Assembly: GCA_019456145.1 (NCBI GenBank)
Contig: VRUL01000045.1
Span: 1-39,579 of the forward strand
Length of the DNA stretch: 39,579 nucleotides
Direction: 5' to 3'
From: Planctomycetota bacterium
GTDB taxonomy: Bacteria > Planctomycetota > Phycisphaerae > Sedimentisphaerales > Anaerobacaceae
Made by a program: the position numbers and the translations under genes. Below are positions 25,274 to 32,996 of the stretch, in pieces (the stretch's first letter is position 1; each line of letters begins with the position of its first letter). The notes below the pieces were generated by a model. That model had not been told where the DNA came from and ran no database searches. It saw only the letters and a list, made by a program, of their open reading frames with translations.

Positions 25274-27124
25274 GTGCCTGTGAATTACGAACAGATAGTT
25301 ACTAATTTTTCTTCTTCTACCCTTGTGTTGGCGGGCCCGGGGGCTGGTAAAACATACTTATTAGCCGACAGAGTAAAACGTCTACTCGATGGAGGAAAAA
25401 ATAATGATGCTATTACTGTTCTTACGTTTGGCAAAGATGCAAGCCAGCACATGCGTAAAGCACTCGTTGATCCAGAAGGAGATTTTAAAGTCGAGAGCAA
25501 AAGAGTCCCTAACATTTCGACCATGCATTCTTTGGGTCTCAGCATTGTTCAAGAAAAACCCCGAGATGTGAACTTACTAAAAACTGAATTGAAAGTACAA
25601 AATGACGAAAACGTTAAAAGGTTGATGTATCGTGATGCAGCACTAATTCTTGGTTATACTGAAGAAGACAGCAGAAGTGCTCTCGAATGTAAACAGTGTG
25701 GGGATTGTCAAAAAAGTCACACATCAAAGAAATGTAAGATCTGTGAAAAATATTGGGAAATAATGTCCATATGTAACTATGTTGATTTTGATGATCAAAT
25801 CCTATTTGCCTGCCAAATATTGGACAGTAATCCCAAGATACTTAGCAAATACCAAGGGCAAGCGGAACACTTATTAGTTGATGAATATCAAGATATTAAT
25901 GCTGCTCAATTTAAGCTAATTGAAATGCTCTGTAGAAATTCTCGGAATGGATTATTTGCTGTGGGAGATGATGCTCAGACTATTTATGCTTTTCGCGGGA
26001 GTAACCCTGAATTTATTTTGCGTTTTGCAAACGATTTCGCAGATGCTCAAACACCTCCACTAGCCCACAGTCGTAGATGCCATAAAAGAATAATGGATGA
26101 CGCTATTAAGGTTTTAGAAAAACACTATACTAAGTGGACTGGGAAGCAAAAACTAGAATATCACACACCTGAGGGTAATCCCCCCCATATCTGGCAACTT
26201 CCCAGTGAAATTTCTGAAGCAGAGATGGTAGCTAAAGCGGCAAAATATTACATTAAGCAGAAAAAATCTGTTTTGATTTTAGTACCCAAAAAAGATTTCT
26301 TCTCGTTGATATCTAAAAATTTGTCAAGATACAATGTGCCACATGAGTGCCCCATAAATCTTTTACCCGAATCAGTAAATAAAAGATTGGCTTTGGCCAA
26401 GAGATTTGTAGATTGGGTCTCGAACCCCTCAGACAGTTTTGTAACAAGATTGATTATTGAAGATCTTATAAATACCGGTATCGCGAAAGTAGCTGGTGTG
26501 AATAAGAATAGAAAATGCAAACCTGAAACAATCAGCCACAGAATAGCCGAAGAGACCAAAATTGCTCAGTTATGGGAAAACGTCGACAAGAAAACTGATT
26601 TATTTTCAGTGATTAAAGGGCTTGCAAATCCCAGTAAAACCTTAGAAAAGATACGCGATAGTCTTTTAATGCTCTTAGAGTCCAATGGCAATTTTACTAA
26701 AGATAACAAAGGTGAGTTTGTAAAACAATTGGCAATTACAAGTAATATTTGGATTGATCCATCCAACTTTGCTGAAGATTTATCCTCTGTTATGGACATA
26801 CTTAACTCTTCTCGTCCTAGTGGCCCCGGTTCTGTTCAATTAATGACTATGAGAAAAGCCAAAGGATTGGAAGCTGATGTTGTTTTTATTGTTGGTTTGG
26901 AAGACGACATAATGCCAAGCCCGGGCAATGACATTGTTGAAGAAGCTCGTTTACTTTACGTTTCCATGACTCGTGCCAAAGAAGATTTATACCTTTTTCA
27001 TGCTTACAAAAGGCCACGAAATATATCATACGGAAATGATTTGATGGATAAAAAGAGGTCTATGTTTCTCGATGCTATTGGGAGACCAAGTGAGTGGAAA
27101 AAACCGAAGACAAAATCAAACTGA
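25274..27124 (+). CDS. UvrD/Rep-like SF1A helicase with a cysteine cluster
   Basis: A 616-residue superfamily 1A DNA helicase. Motifs seen: Walker A AGPGAGKTYL near residue 20, motif II VDEYQDINAAQ, motif III GDDAQTIYAFRGSNPEF, motif V-like MTMRKAKGLEADVVFIVG and motif VI LLYVSMTRAKEDLYLF. It translocates on single-stranded DNA using ATP. An unusual feature is a cysteine cluster at residues 139-158 (CKQCGDCQK...CKICEKY) inserted in domain 1B, likely a zinc or Fe-S site. No separate nuclease domain is visible. The start is uncertain: GTG 25274 or GTG 25280, neither with a strong binding site. Helicases of this kind recur in defence systems paired with nucleases; the HEPN gene follows after one array element and the DEDD exonuclease precedes it. 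Helicase call firm; pathway inferred. Confidence 0.9.
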   Translation: MPVNYEQIVTNFSSSTLVLAGPGAGKTYLLADRVKRLLDGGKNNDAITVLTFGKDASQHMRKALVDPEGDFKVESKRVPNISTMHSLGLSIVQEKPRDVNLLKTELKVQNDENVKRLMYRDAALILGYTEEDSRSALECKQCGDCQKSHTSKKCKICEKYWEIMSICNYVDFDDQILFACQILDSNPKILSKYQGQAEHLLVDEYQDINAAQFKLIEMLCRNSRNGLFAVGDDAQTIYAFRGSNPEFILRFANDFADAQTPPLAHSRRCHKRIMDDAIKVLEKHYTKWTGKQKLEYHTPEGNPPHIWQLPSEISEAEMVAKAAKYYIKQKKSVLILVPKKDFFSLISKNLSRYNVPHECPINLLPESVNKRLALAKRFVDWVSNPSDSFVTRLIIEDLINTGIAKVAGVNKNRKCKPETISHRIAEETKIAQLWENVDKKTDLFSVIKGLANPSKTLEKIRDSLLMLLESNGNFTKDNKGEFVKQLAITSNIWIDPSNFAEDLSSVMDILNSSRPSGPGSVQLMTMRKAKGLEADVVFIVGLEDDIMPSPGNDIVEEARLLYVSMTRAKEDLYLFHAYKRPRNISYGNDLMDKKRSMFLDAIGRPSEWKKPKTKSN

Positions 27125-27261
27125 AAGTTAAAACTGGAAAAATCTTGACCAGATTGTTTATAAACTTTTACGGGATAAACAATTGCTTGCAACGGAGAAA
27201 GTTCTAAAACAGGCTGAGCTATTAGCTGATGAATGGGCCGCTCAAGCTTAGCAGTATGAAC

Positions 27262-27280
27262 TGTGGCTGGCCAATAAAAT
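27262..27280 (+). repeat. Array element copy 5
   Basis: TGTGGCTGGCCAATAAAAT, between the helicase and the HEPN gene. The preceding 100 bases hold a small frame without start (DQIVYKLLRDKQLLATEKVL..., ending at TAG 27249-27251), another remnant next to an element. Confidence 0.9.
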
Positions 27281-27355
27281 AGGGTGATTTGGGGTGTTGT
27301 TTTAATTTTGATATAAACGTTTAAGAGCGTAAGAATTTTAATGATAGGGACAAAT

Positions 27356-28708
27356 ATGTCTGACGAGATTGTAGAACTACTCAAAAATAAGAAGTTACGT
27401 ACAGAAGTGGTGCAAACAATAAAAGACGTATATAGTTATGCTGGTACTCTTCACGATAATCCTACTGAGGACATGGAGGAAGATTTGAAGAGGTATGGAG
27501 AAGAATCCCGGTGGGAAGAAGCCTGGTGGAGAGCCGAGACTTATGGCGACGCGCAGCGAATCGAGCAGGCTTTCAAGAAACACGTGTTCGACAAAATGCA
27601 AAAACCTTACAGGATAAGCCCTGAGGAAATAATCGGACAGTTTTATAGTATGGCTATCCCAGGGGGGATTGGCTGCCCTGAATTGGAAAATATAGATTTC
27701 GACAATCTATACACCATTTTCATCAGCTACGTGAATCTCCACATTTTGTCTCATCGATGCTCGGATCCATTTCCGATTTGCATTGTTCCCGACGATAGAA
27801 AAGAGTTCGTCCAAGGATTACTTTTGGGATACCAAGCTGCACTGGCTAAACTGAAAGGTGAGGATTTTCAACCGCCGGATTTGGATGGGCATGACGATGG
27901 GGAAGCCACACTATGGTGCAAGAATGGAGTCAGAGTGCGCCTGCTGGGCAGGCGCTATTTCAGAACAAGATACTACAGGGAAAGGCTCTTTTATCTCGAC
28001 GCAATTGTGGACGGACGCATGAGTAATTTAGCATGTGAACAGTTGCAAGCCGAGATTAGCCGTATTTTGTCAACTGTGATCAGGTCCGCGTCACTCCTGT
28101 GGCCGGTGGATGATGCCAGTACACTTCCGAGGCGTCTTGACGAGCTCCCCTTGGTAAAAGAAGATCTGTTACAGAGGAAAAAGGTACTAATTAAAAAGTG
28201 TTTAGACATGTACTACAGTAAGCCCTCAAAGAAGGATTCTATCGACAGGCGAATACGCAACGCTGTCCATTTGCTCATAGAATCTGATGCTCAATCTAAT
28301 GACGCGGTCGGACTTGCGTTATCGGTGACTGCAATAGATGCCCTACTGGGAGAAAAGAGTGCGGAAATCTCCGAGAAACTCTCTATGAATGTTGCTGTAC
28401 TCTTGGAGCCGGACTTGAATAGGCGTCAAAATGCAACCAAATTTGTGAAAGATATGTATAACCTGCGTTCGGAGGTACTTCATGGAGCAAAGACAGAAGG
28501 CGAAAAGGATTTCCGCGTCAAAGCTCGTCACTTGGTGGCTGGGGTCCTTTCAGCCATAATCTCGCGTAGGGATTTCTTGAAGCGTGCAGGATATGATCCA
28601 GAGAGCCCTCAGGAATTGCTGAAAGGTCTCCGTGAATTGCGGTTTACACCTGTACAACCCATCGGCATTGAAGAAACTAATGTTCGAGAACTTTGGACTG
28701 ACAATTGA
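27356..28708 (+). CDS. ApeA-like HEPN ribonuclease candidate
   Basis: A 450-residue protein (ATG 27356 chosen, with AGGGA 7 bases upstream; ATG 27341 is also in frame). The N-terminal 290 residues are not recognised; they include a hydrophobic core stretch (YTIFISYVNLHILSH) and a basic segment (RVRLLGRRYFRTRYYRERL). The C-terminal region about 295-410 is helical and shows a HEPN catalytic motif R-x4-H: Arg371 and His376 in NLRSEVLHG, preceded by LALSVTAIDALLG, the usual layout of ApeA-type HEPN domains. HEPN proteins are metal-independent RNases used as toxins and as effectors in abortive phage defence. The gene lies downstream of the UvrD-like helicase, in keeping with a defence role. HEPN call good; system membership inferred. 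Confidence 0.8.
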   Translation: MSDEIVELLKNKKLRTEVVQTIKDVYSYAGTLHDNPTEDMEEDLKRYGEESRWEEAWWRAETYGDAQRIEQAFKKHVFDKMQKPYRISPEEIIGQFYSMAIPGGIGCPELENIDFDNLYTIFISYVNLHILSHRCSDPFPICIVPDDRKEFVQGLLLGYQAALAKLKGEDFQPPDLDGHDDGEATLWCKNGVRVRLLGRRYFRTRYYRERLFYLDAIVDGRMSNLACEQLQAEISRILSTVIRSASLLWPVDDASTLPRRLDELPLVKEDLLQRKKVLIKKCLDMYYSKPSKKDSIDRRIRNAVHLLIESDAQSNDAVGLALSVTAIDALLGEKSAEISEKLSMNVAVLLEPDLNRRQNATKFVKDMYNLRSEVLHGAKTEGEKDFRVKARHLVAGVLSAIISRRDFLKRAGYDPESPQELLKGLRELRFTPVQPIGIEETNVRELWTDN

Positions 28709-28760
28709 GATTGACGAAACAATCAACACCCACGGCGGCTGGCCAATAAAATCATTTTGA
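28680..28760 (+). CDS. Short overlapping frame ending in array element 6
   Basis: A 26-codon frame starting inside the last codons of the HEPN gene (+1 frame) and ending HGGWPIKSF at TGA 28758-28760, 10 bases before the next ATG. It is listed because the same C-terminal pattern (IDExI, then HGxWPIK) occurs in the frames across elements 1 and 6 and in part across 2. It may be only a by-product of the conserved DNA element. Confidence 0.25.
   Translation: MFENFGLTIEIDETINTHGGWPIKSF
28731..28752 (+). repeat. Array element copy 6
   Basis: CACGGCGGCTGGCCAATAAAAT, identical in this core to copy 2. It is the last copy seen; none follows the beta-helix gene. It lies 18 bases before the next ATG, separated by the ribosome binding site AAGGAG. 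Confidence 0.92.
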
Positions 28761-28770
28761 AGGAGAAAAT

Positions 28771-30102
28771 ATGAAGAAGAAAAAAAACTGGATGGCAAGT
28801 GGTTTGTTATGCGTCATCACAGTGGGCTTAGTATTTGGGGCAGAGGGCAAAAAGAGTGGACCGGGGTTAAAACGTGAGGCTGCTGCCGAAATGCTCATAG
28901 ATAAATTGGCCACAGAGATAGTCAAAGCCAAAGAGTATGGCGTTATTGGTGATGGCAAATTTGACAATACAACCGCTTTACAAGCTGCCCTGAAGGCTGC
29001 TGAGAAGAAAGGCCCGATTTGCTATCTGGGATCTGGTCAGTATCGACTTACTGGTTCAGTGGTTGTTCCACCTGGGGTAACGCTATGTGGGGCTTCTGGC
29101 GGTGTGCCACATTCAGAGCATCCTATTGGTACCGTTTTATTGGCATATGGTGGCAAAGGCAAGGCTGATGGTGAGCCATTGGTTACACTTAAGCCCAATG
29201 CTGTCATTCGCAATCTTGTTATTCACTATCCAGAGCAGACGCTGCCTGATGTTGTGCCTTATCCCTGGACAATTCGAGGCGATGGTGAGATGTGTCAGGT
29301 ACTGGATATTACAATTACAAATCCTTATCAGGCTCTGGATTTTGGCACAAAGTGGAATGAACTGCATATCATAAGAAATGTATTTGCATGTCCTTTGAAA
29401 ATAGGTGTGTATATTGACCAATGTACAGATATCGGCCGTATTGAGAATGTGCATTTTAATCCTAATTTCTGGACCAGGATGGCACTGAAACCCAAGTATC
29501 CAGGGAGCAATATCAAGGCCTATCTGGAGAAAAATCTTATTGGATTTAAGATTGGCAAGACTGACTGGGAGTATATGACCAATTGCTTTGTTATTTTTCC
29601 TCTTATTGGCTTTCACTTTGATGATTTTGGACATGGCCCAGGCAATGCTGTGATTACTCAGTCAGGAGCGGATATTTGCCCAGTGGCTGTTCAGGTGGAC
29701 AGGGTCCAGGGACATGCAGGTGTACAGTTTGTCAATGGTCAATTCATGGGCACGATTGAGGTTGGAAAGGATAATAGGGGGCCTGTGAAGCTGAGTAACT
29801 GTGGATTCTGGCCTGTACCTGAGACCAAGGAACAAGTTGTGAAACAGGGGCCGAGCAGTCTTATCTTGAGTGCCTGCCACTTTGCAGGTTGGGATTCCAA
29901 GAATGAGGGGAAGCCTTGTATTCGTGCTGACGGCGGCAGGCTCATTGTGAGTGCTTGTGAGTTCATGGAGAATAAGAGGCAGATACTCTTGGAGAAAGGG
30001 CTGGCAGCAGCTACAGTCACGGGCTGCCTGCTGCGGGGCGACAAGGGTATCGTGAATAAGTCAGATGCTGATGTCCAGATAGGCTTGAATACGACTCGTT
30101 AA
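28771..30102 (+). CDS. Exported pectate-lyase-3-like beta-helix protein
   Basis: A 443-residue protein with a signal peptide (MKKKKNW, hydrophobic stretch, then GAEG near residue 25). Residues about 50-130 match the Pectate_lyase_3 entry of right-handed beta-helix proteins: GVIGDGKFDNTTALQ, GPICYLGSGQYRLTG, VPPGVTLCGASGG. The remainder has the repetitive turn pattern of a parallel beta-helix (VIRNLVIHYP, LHIIRNVFACPLKIG, RIENVHFNPNF). Members include polysaccharide lyases, glycosidases and phage tail spikes. I cannot identify catalytic residues. It has a strong AAGGAG site after array element 6. Such secreted carbohydrate-acting proteins are plentiful in Phycisphaerae. Whether it belongs to the array or is its right border is open. 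Confidence 0.82.
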   Translation: MKKKKNWMASGLLCVITVGLVFGAEGKKSGPGLKREAAAEMLIDKLATEIVKAKEYGVIGDGKFDNTTALQAALKAAEKKGPICYLGSGQYRLTGSVVVPPGVTLCGASGGVPHSEHPIGTVLLAYGGKGKADGEPLVTLKPNAVIRNLVIHYPEQTLPDVVPYPWTIRGDGEMCQVLDITITNPYQALDFGTKWNELHIIRNVFACPLKIGVYIDQCTDIGRIENVHFNPNFWTRMALKPKYPGSNIKAYLEKNLIGFKIGKTDWEYMTNCFVIFPLIGFHFDDFGHGPGNAVITQSGADICPVAVQVDRVQGHAGVQFVNGQFMGTIEVGKDNRGPVKLSNCGFWPVPETKEQVVKQGPSSLILSACHFAGWDSKNEGKPCIRADGGRLIVSACEFMENKRQILLEKGLAAATVTGCLLRGDKGIVNKSDADVQIGLNTTR

Positions 30103-30211
30103 CGCTCCCAGAATGGCCGATCTCTGTTTGACGGTAGTCGGATAGCCTTTTTTCACAACTCGACCTTAAATTTCCCCAAATAGATTGATTAGAAGGTGGT
30201 AATCGACGTTT

Positions 30212-30949
30212 TCAACTGCATCGCTGACGTAGCAGACGCTCAACGTTGTGGATACGGAGGTCGAAAGCCGGGTGAGAGGAAAAGTAATTCCCAAGACTGG
30301 ATTGCTTAGCGGGCTGGTTCAGTTCACTCAGGCGCGAGAGCAATTGCATTGGGGCGTGAGGATCGTAACCAGCAACAGCAACCAAATGTGCCCCGAGTGT
30401 GTCAGCTTCCAACTCCAAATCTTGAGAATACGCGTTTTCAAGGAACTTTACGCCCACTCTACCGAGCCAACTCGTGAGGAGACCGCGAATGGGTGTAGCC
30501 CTGGCCCCGACAGCAATTGCCGAATTGGCAATGATCCGATCCATCGCATGTCCTCGGATGACATGGCTCATCTCATGTCCAAGGATGAAAGCAATCTCGT
30601 CCTGGTTCCAATCGCATAATTCCAGCAGTGACCTGGTCACGAAGACAAATCCCCCTGGGAGGGCGAAAGCGTTGGGTTCAGTGCCTTTGATAACTTCAAA
30701 GTTGAATGTGCGGAGCTTATTGGCGACGCAAGCGGCCAGATGACAACCCACTTTGTTTAATATTTGCCCAGCCCGCGGTTCTGTGTCAAGTTCTAACCGA
30801 TTCCTGATTTCACGTGCCAGGTCTTGGCCGACTTCGTGTTCTGCCTTGATAGTATCAGCTTCACTGGCAGTTATTGATTGCCATATCCACTTAACCTTGC
30901 GAACCCTCGGGCCAACCATCTTACCTAGATTGTAGAGTAAGCTGCTCAC
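30212..30949 (-). CDS. M48-family zinc metallopeptidase
   Basis: A 245-residue protease. The zinc motif HEMSH is at residues 125-129 with the third ligand Glu179 in ELEAD; the family feature NAFALPGGFVFVTRSLLE precedes it and HPAFDLRIHNVERLL lies near the C-terminus. These are typical of the M48C (YfgC/BepA, Oma1-like) group, which degrades misfolded or membrane-associated proteins. No signal peptide or transmembrane helix is evident, so it is probably cytoplasmic or membrane-peripheral, unlike many relatives. Start is GTG 30949 with AAAGGAG upstream. It stands alone on the reverse strand, converging with the beta-helix gene; only about 110 bases separate their 3' ends, and no terminator hairpin is obvious there. 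Confidence 0.92.
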   Translation of the reverse strand: MSSLLYNLGKMVGPRVRKVKWIWQSITASEADTIKAEHEVGQDLAREIRNRLELDTEPRAGQILNKVGCHLAACVANKLRTFNFEVIKGTEPNAFALPGGFVFVTRSLLELCDWNQDEIAFILGHEMSHVIRGHAMDRIIANSAIAVGARATPIRGLLTSWLGRVGVKFLENAYSQDLELEADTLGAHLVAVAGYDPHAPMQLLSRLSELNQPAKQSSLGNYFSSHPAFDLRIHNVERLLRQRCS

Positions 30950-31652
30950 TTTTGCGTGCTCTCCTTTATAAGTCGTATAGGCTATTGTTGTTCACCGTTT
31001 TATCCGCATCTGTCTGTCGGGACTCACGACAGATCCATGTTCCCATTGTATTGGCTTGGCAAGAGTAGGGCAACTAACAATTCAACGTTTCCTTCTCAAG
31101 ATCAGCCTTAACAATCAGGCCCATTGTTAGTAAAACACTGTAGACTGGCAAAACAGGTGTCATTCTTTTGTATATAATATTGCACTACTATGTATAAAAT
31201 ACGCCATTTCCAGTGACATTCAGAGAAGCCACCTGCGTTTTTTGCTCAAGAATAAGGGGGAGTATTAGCAGAGATAATAATAGGACTACACGTTAACGAG
31301 TGAACAAAACGTTTTCAGTGTTGATGCAGACTCCAATAATGGTAGAAGTAAGGCGTATAATCCTTAATAATCTGCGTCCTCCGCGGTTAATTTTCTTTCC
31401 CTTTTCCCTTCTTTTGTGTTATTCTCTGGGCCTAATGGCGTGTTACATCTTTGAGCGGAATCTTTCATTGATTCGCCTAAGGTAAGAGATAATATGGTCA
31501 GGTACCACTATGTGGATGTTCTGTTGTCACAGCAAGGTTGTTCAGTTCTACGCCGGATGCACGCAAAACGTACTTAAGCGCCTCGAACAGAACAATAGTG
31601 GACTGGTTCAGGAAACGAAACGGCAACACCGGAGAGTAAACGAGGCAACACA
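30950..31652. other. Intergenic region with one hairpin
   Basis: About 700 bases between divergent genes. A perfect 7-bp stem lies at 31013-31033 (TCTGTCG, 7-base loop, CGACAGA), without a T-run, so it is not a standard terminator. A short forward frame at 31300-31485 contains one hydrophobic segment but has no family match or good start; I do not call it. Nothing else is recognised. Confidence 0.45.
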
Positions 31653-32600
31653 ATGAGAGGATTTGCTTTTGTTCTGATGCTTGGGCTTGCATTCTCCTTG
31701 CACGCCGCACAAGAAAAGGGTGTTTCCAAAGTCGAGACGACTTTTAAGCGCTACCTTGAGACCCCCCATCCAAAGGGGCCATCGAAGACCGATGCCTACG
31801 ATCCCGTGGTGTCTGCGAAAATGAACCGGGCGAGACAGGCGAGACTATCGATTCTGGCGGAACTGAAAGCTTTTCCGAAGGAGACCGTGTTCGCTGCCAG
31901 GCGAGTCTTGTTCGAGCAGGCCGGCCCAAAGCAACGAAGGGAGATCGTGGGGATGCTGGGCGATCGTATCCATACCCGTGAATGTGCTGAGCTTCTTCAT
32001 GATGTGATACAAGACGTTAGAGGGCCCGGGGATGAACATGCGGCCTTGTACGAGGAACTGGTGCGCACCTCGGCTGTGCATGGTCTCCGAATGATGGGCC
32101 GTCGCACTGACCGCAGTGGGGGTAAGCGTATCCGAAGGAGGCCGGATTTCGAGCCAAAGGTACACGGGCTCCTGCCATACATGATATCTGCGGCCAACGA
32201 CAAAGCAGAACGCGTTCGCGTCTCTGCCCTGTACGCTCTTGCTGGCAGCCGTGAGCCTGCTGCAGTGGCAGAGCTTCAGAATCGCTTGAAAGACCAAAGC
32301 GAGAAAATCAGGCTGCGTGCAGCTTGCTTCCTGACGGAGTACCAGAATGCGGCCGGACTTTCGGAAATGCGAGAGGCCCTAAATCGCATCAGGAAGATAG
32401 AGTTAGAGGACGATTTTAGCCATTATGGAAGGATTGAAATGCTCCTTGCTTCATTCGAACGGATTACTGGGGAAAGTTTCGGAAAGATTCCGCCGAACCC
32501 GACATTGAGCAGCTTTTTAGACTCCGGCGAAAGGGAACGATACAAGGAGCTCTTGGATACATGGCATACTTGGTGGACCTGGAAACCGGAAACGAACTAA
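31653..32600 (+). CDS. Exported HEAT-repeat protein
   Basis: A 315-residue protein with a clear signal peptide (MRGFAFVLMLGLAFSLHA, cleavage before AQEKG). Residues about 50-250 are helical, with HEAT/PBS-lyase-like repeats seen best at ERVRVSALYALAGSREPAAV and EKIRLRAACFLTEYQNAAGL. HEAT repeats form curved scaffolds for protein binding. Export suggests a periplasmic role. It is basic and arginine-rich in places (TDRSGGKRIRRRPDF). The gene has no obvious operon partner: the next gene begins 400 bases on. No enzymatic motif is seen. Confidence 0.78.
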   Translation: MRGFAFVLMLGLAFSLHAAQEKGVSKVETTFKRYLETPHPKGPSKTDAYDPVVSAKMNRARQARLSILAELKAFPKETVFAARRVLFEQAGPKQRREIVGMLGDRIHTRECAELLHDVIQDVRGPGDEHAALYEELVRTSAVHGLRMMGRRTDRSGGKRIRRRPDFEPKVHGLLPYMISAANDKAERVRVSALYALAGSREPAAVAELQNRLKDQSEKIRLRAACFLTEYQNAAGLSEMREALNRIRKIELEDDFSHYGRIEMLLASFERITGESFGKIPPNPTLSSFLDSGERERYKELLDTWHTWWTWKPETN

Positions 32601-32996
32601 AAACTAAGAACTAAAAACTAAATCTGCTTTGCAGATTTATTATCAACATTTAACCTTTCGGTGTCGGCTATATATTAACTGAGCCGAGTTTTTTGAAAAT
32701 AATGCCGGCTGTGCCGGCTTCAACAAGCTATATACTAAATACTAACGACTATCGACTAAGTAGAAACGGCTATATACTAAAGAAGAAGTTTACCCTGAGC
32801 TTGGGAGTTTACCCTGAGTGAAATCGAAGGGAAGGGACTAAATCTGAGATATGAAATTGTATTGCGGGAATGGGGGTTTTGGATACTGTTAATCACGGAT
32901 CGCACTGATTGTTAGATGAGCGTTTTCTGGGAAGAAAGGTTGTGGGTTATCTGTTGGAAACGGGTTGAGTAAGGGTAGAATTAGAGTAGTGAGAAA
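32601..32996. repeat. Repeat- and hairpin-rich intergenic region
   Basis: Contents, left to right: short direct repeats (AACTAAAAACTAAA); a perfect hairpin AAATCTGC-TTT-GCAGATTT at about 32620; TCGGCT/AGCCGA inverted repeat; the doubled palindrome GCCGGC-TGT-GCCGGC; three copies of CTATATACTAA-like sequence; and TTTACCCTGAG twice, the second continuing TGAAATCGAAGGG, the kind of short interspersed repeat seen in many copies in some bacterial genomes. It looks like a patch of nomadic small repeats between two genes. Terminator function is possible for the first hairpin, although no T-run follows on the forward strand. Confidence 0.65.

Noticed and set aside
21585..28752. Classical integron attC sites at the array junctions
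   Set aside because: I looked for paired RYYYAAC and GTTRRRY boxes around each element and did not find them in consistent positions. The shared core is instead CTGGCCAATAAAAT.
31300..31485. Short hydrophobic 61-codon frame
   Set aside because: A single hydrophobic stretch, no good start signal and no context. Not enough to call a gene.
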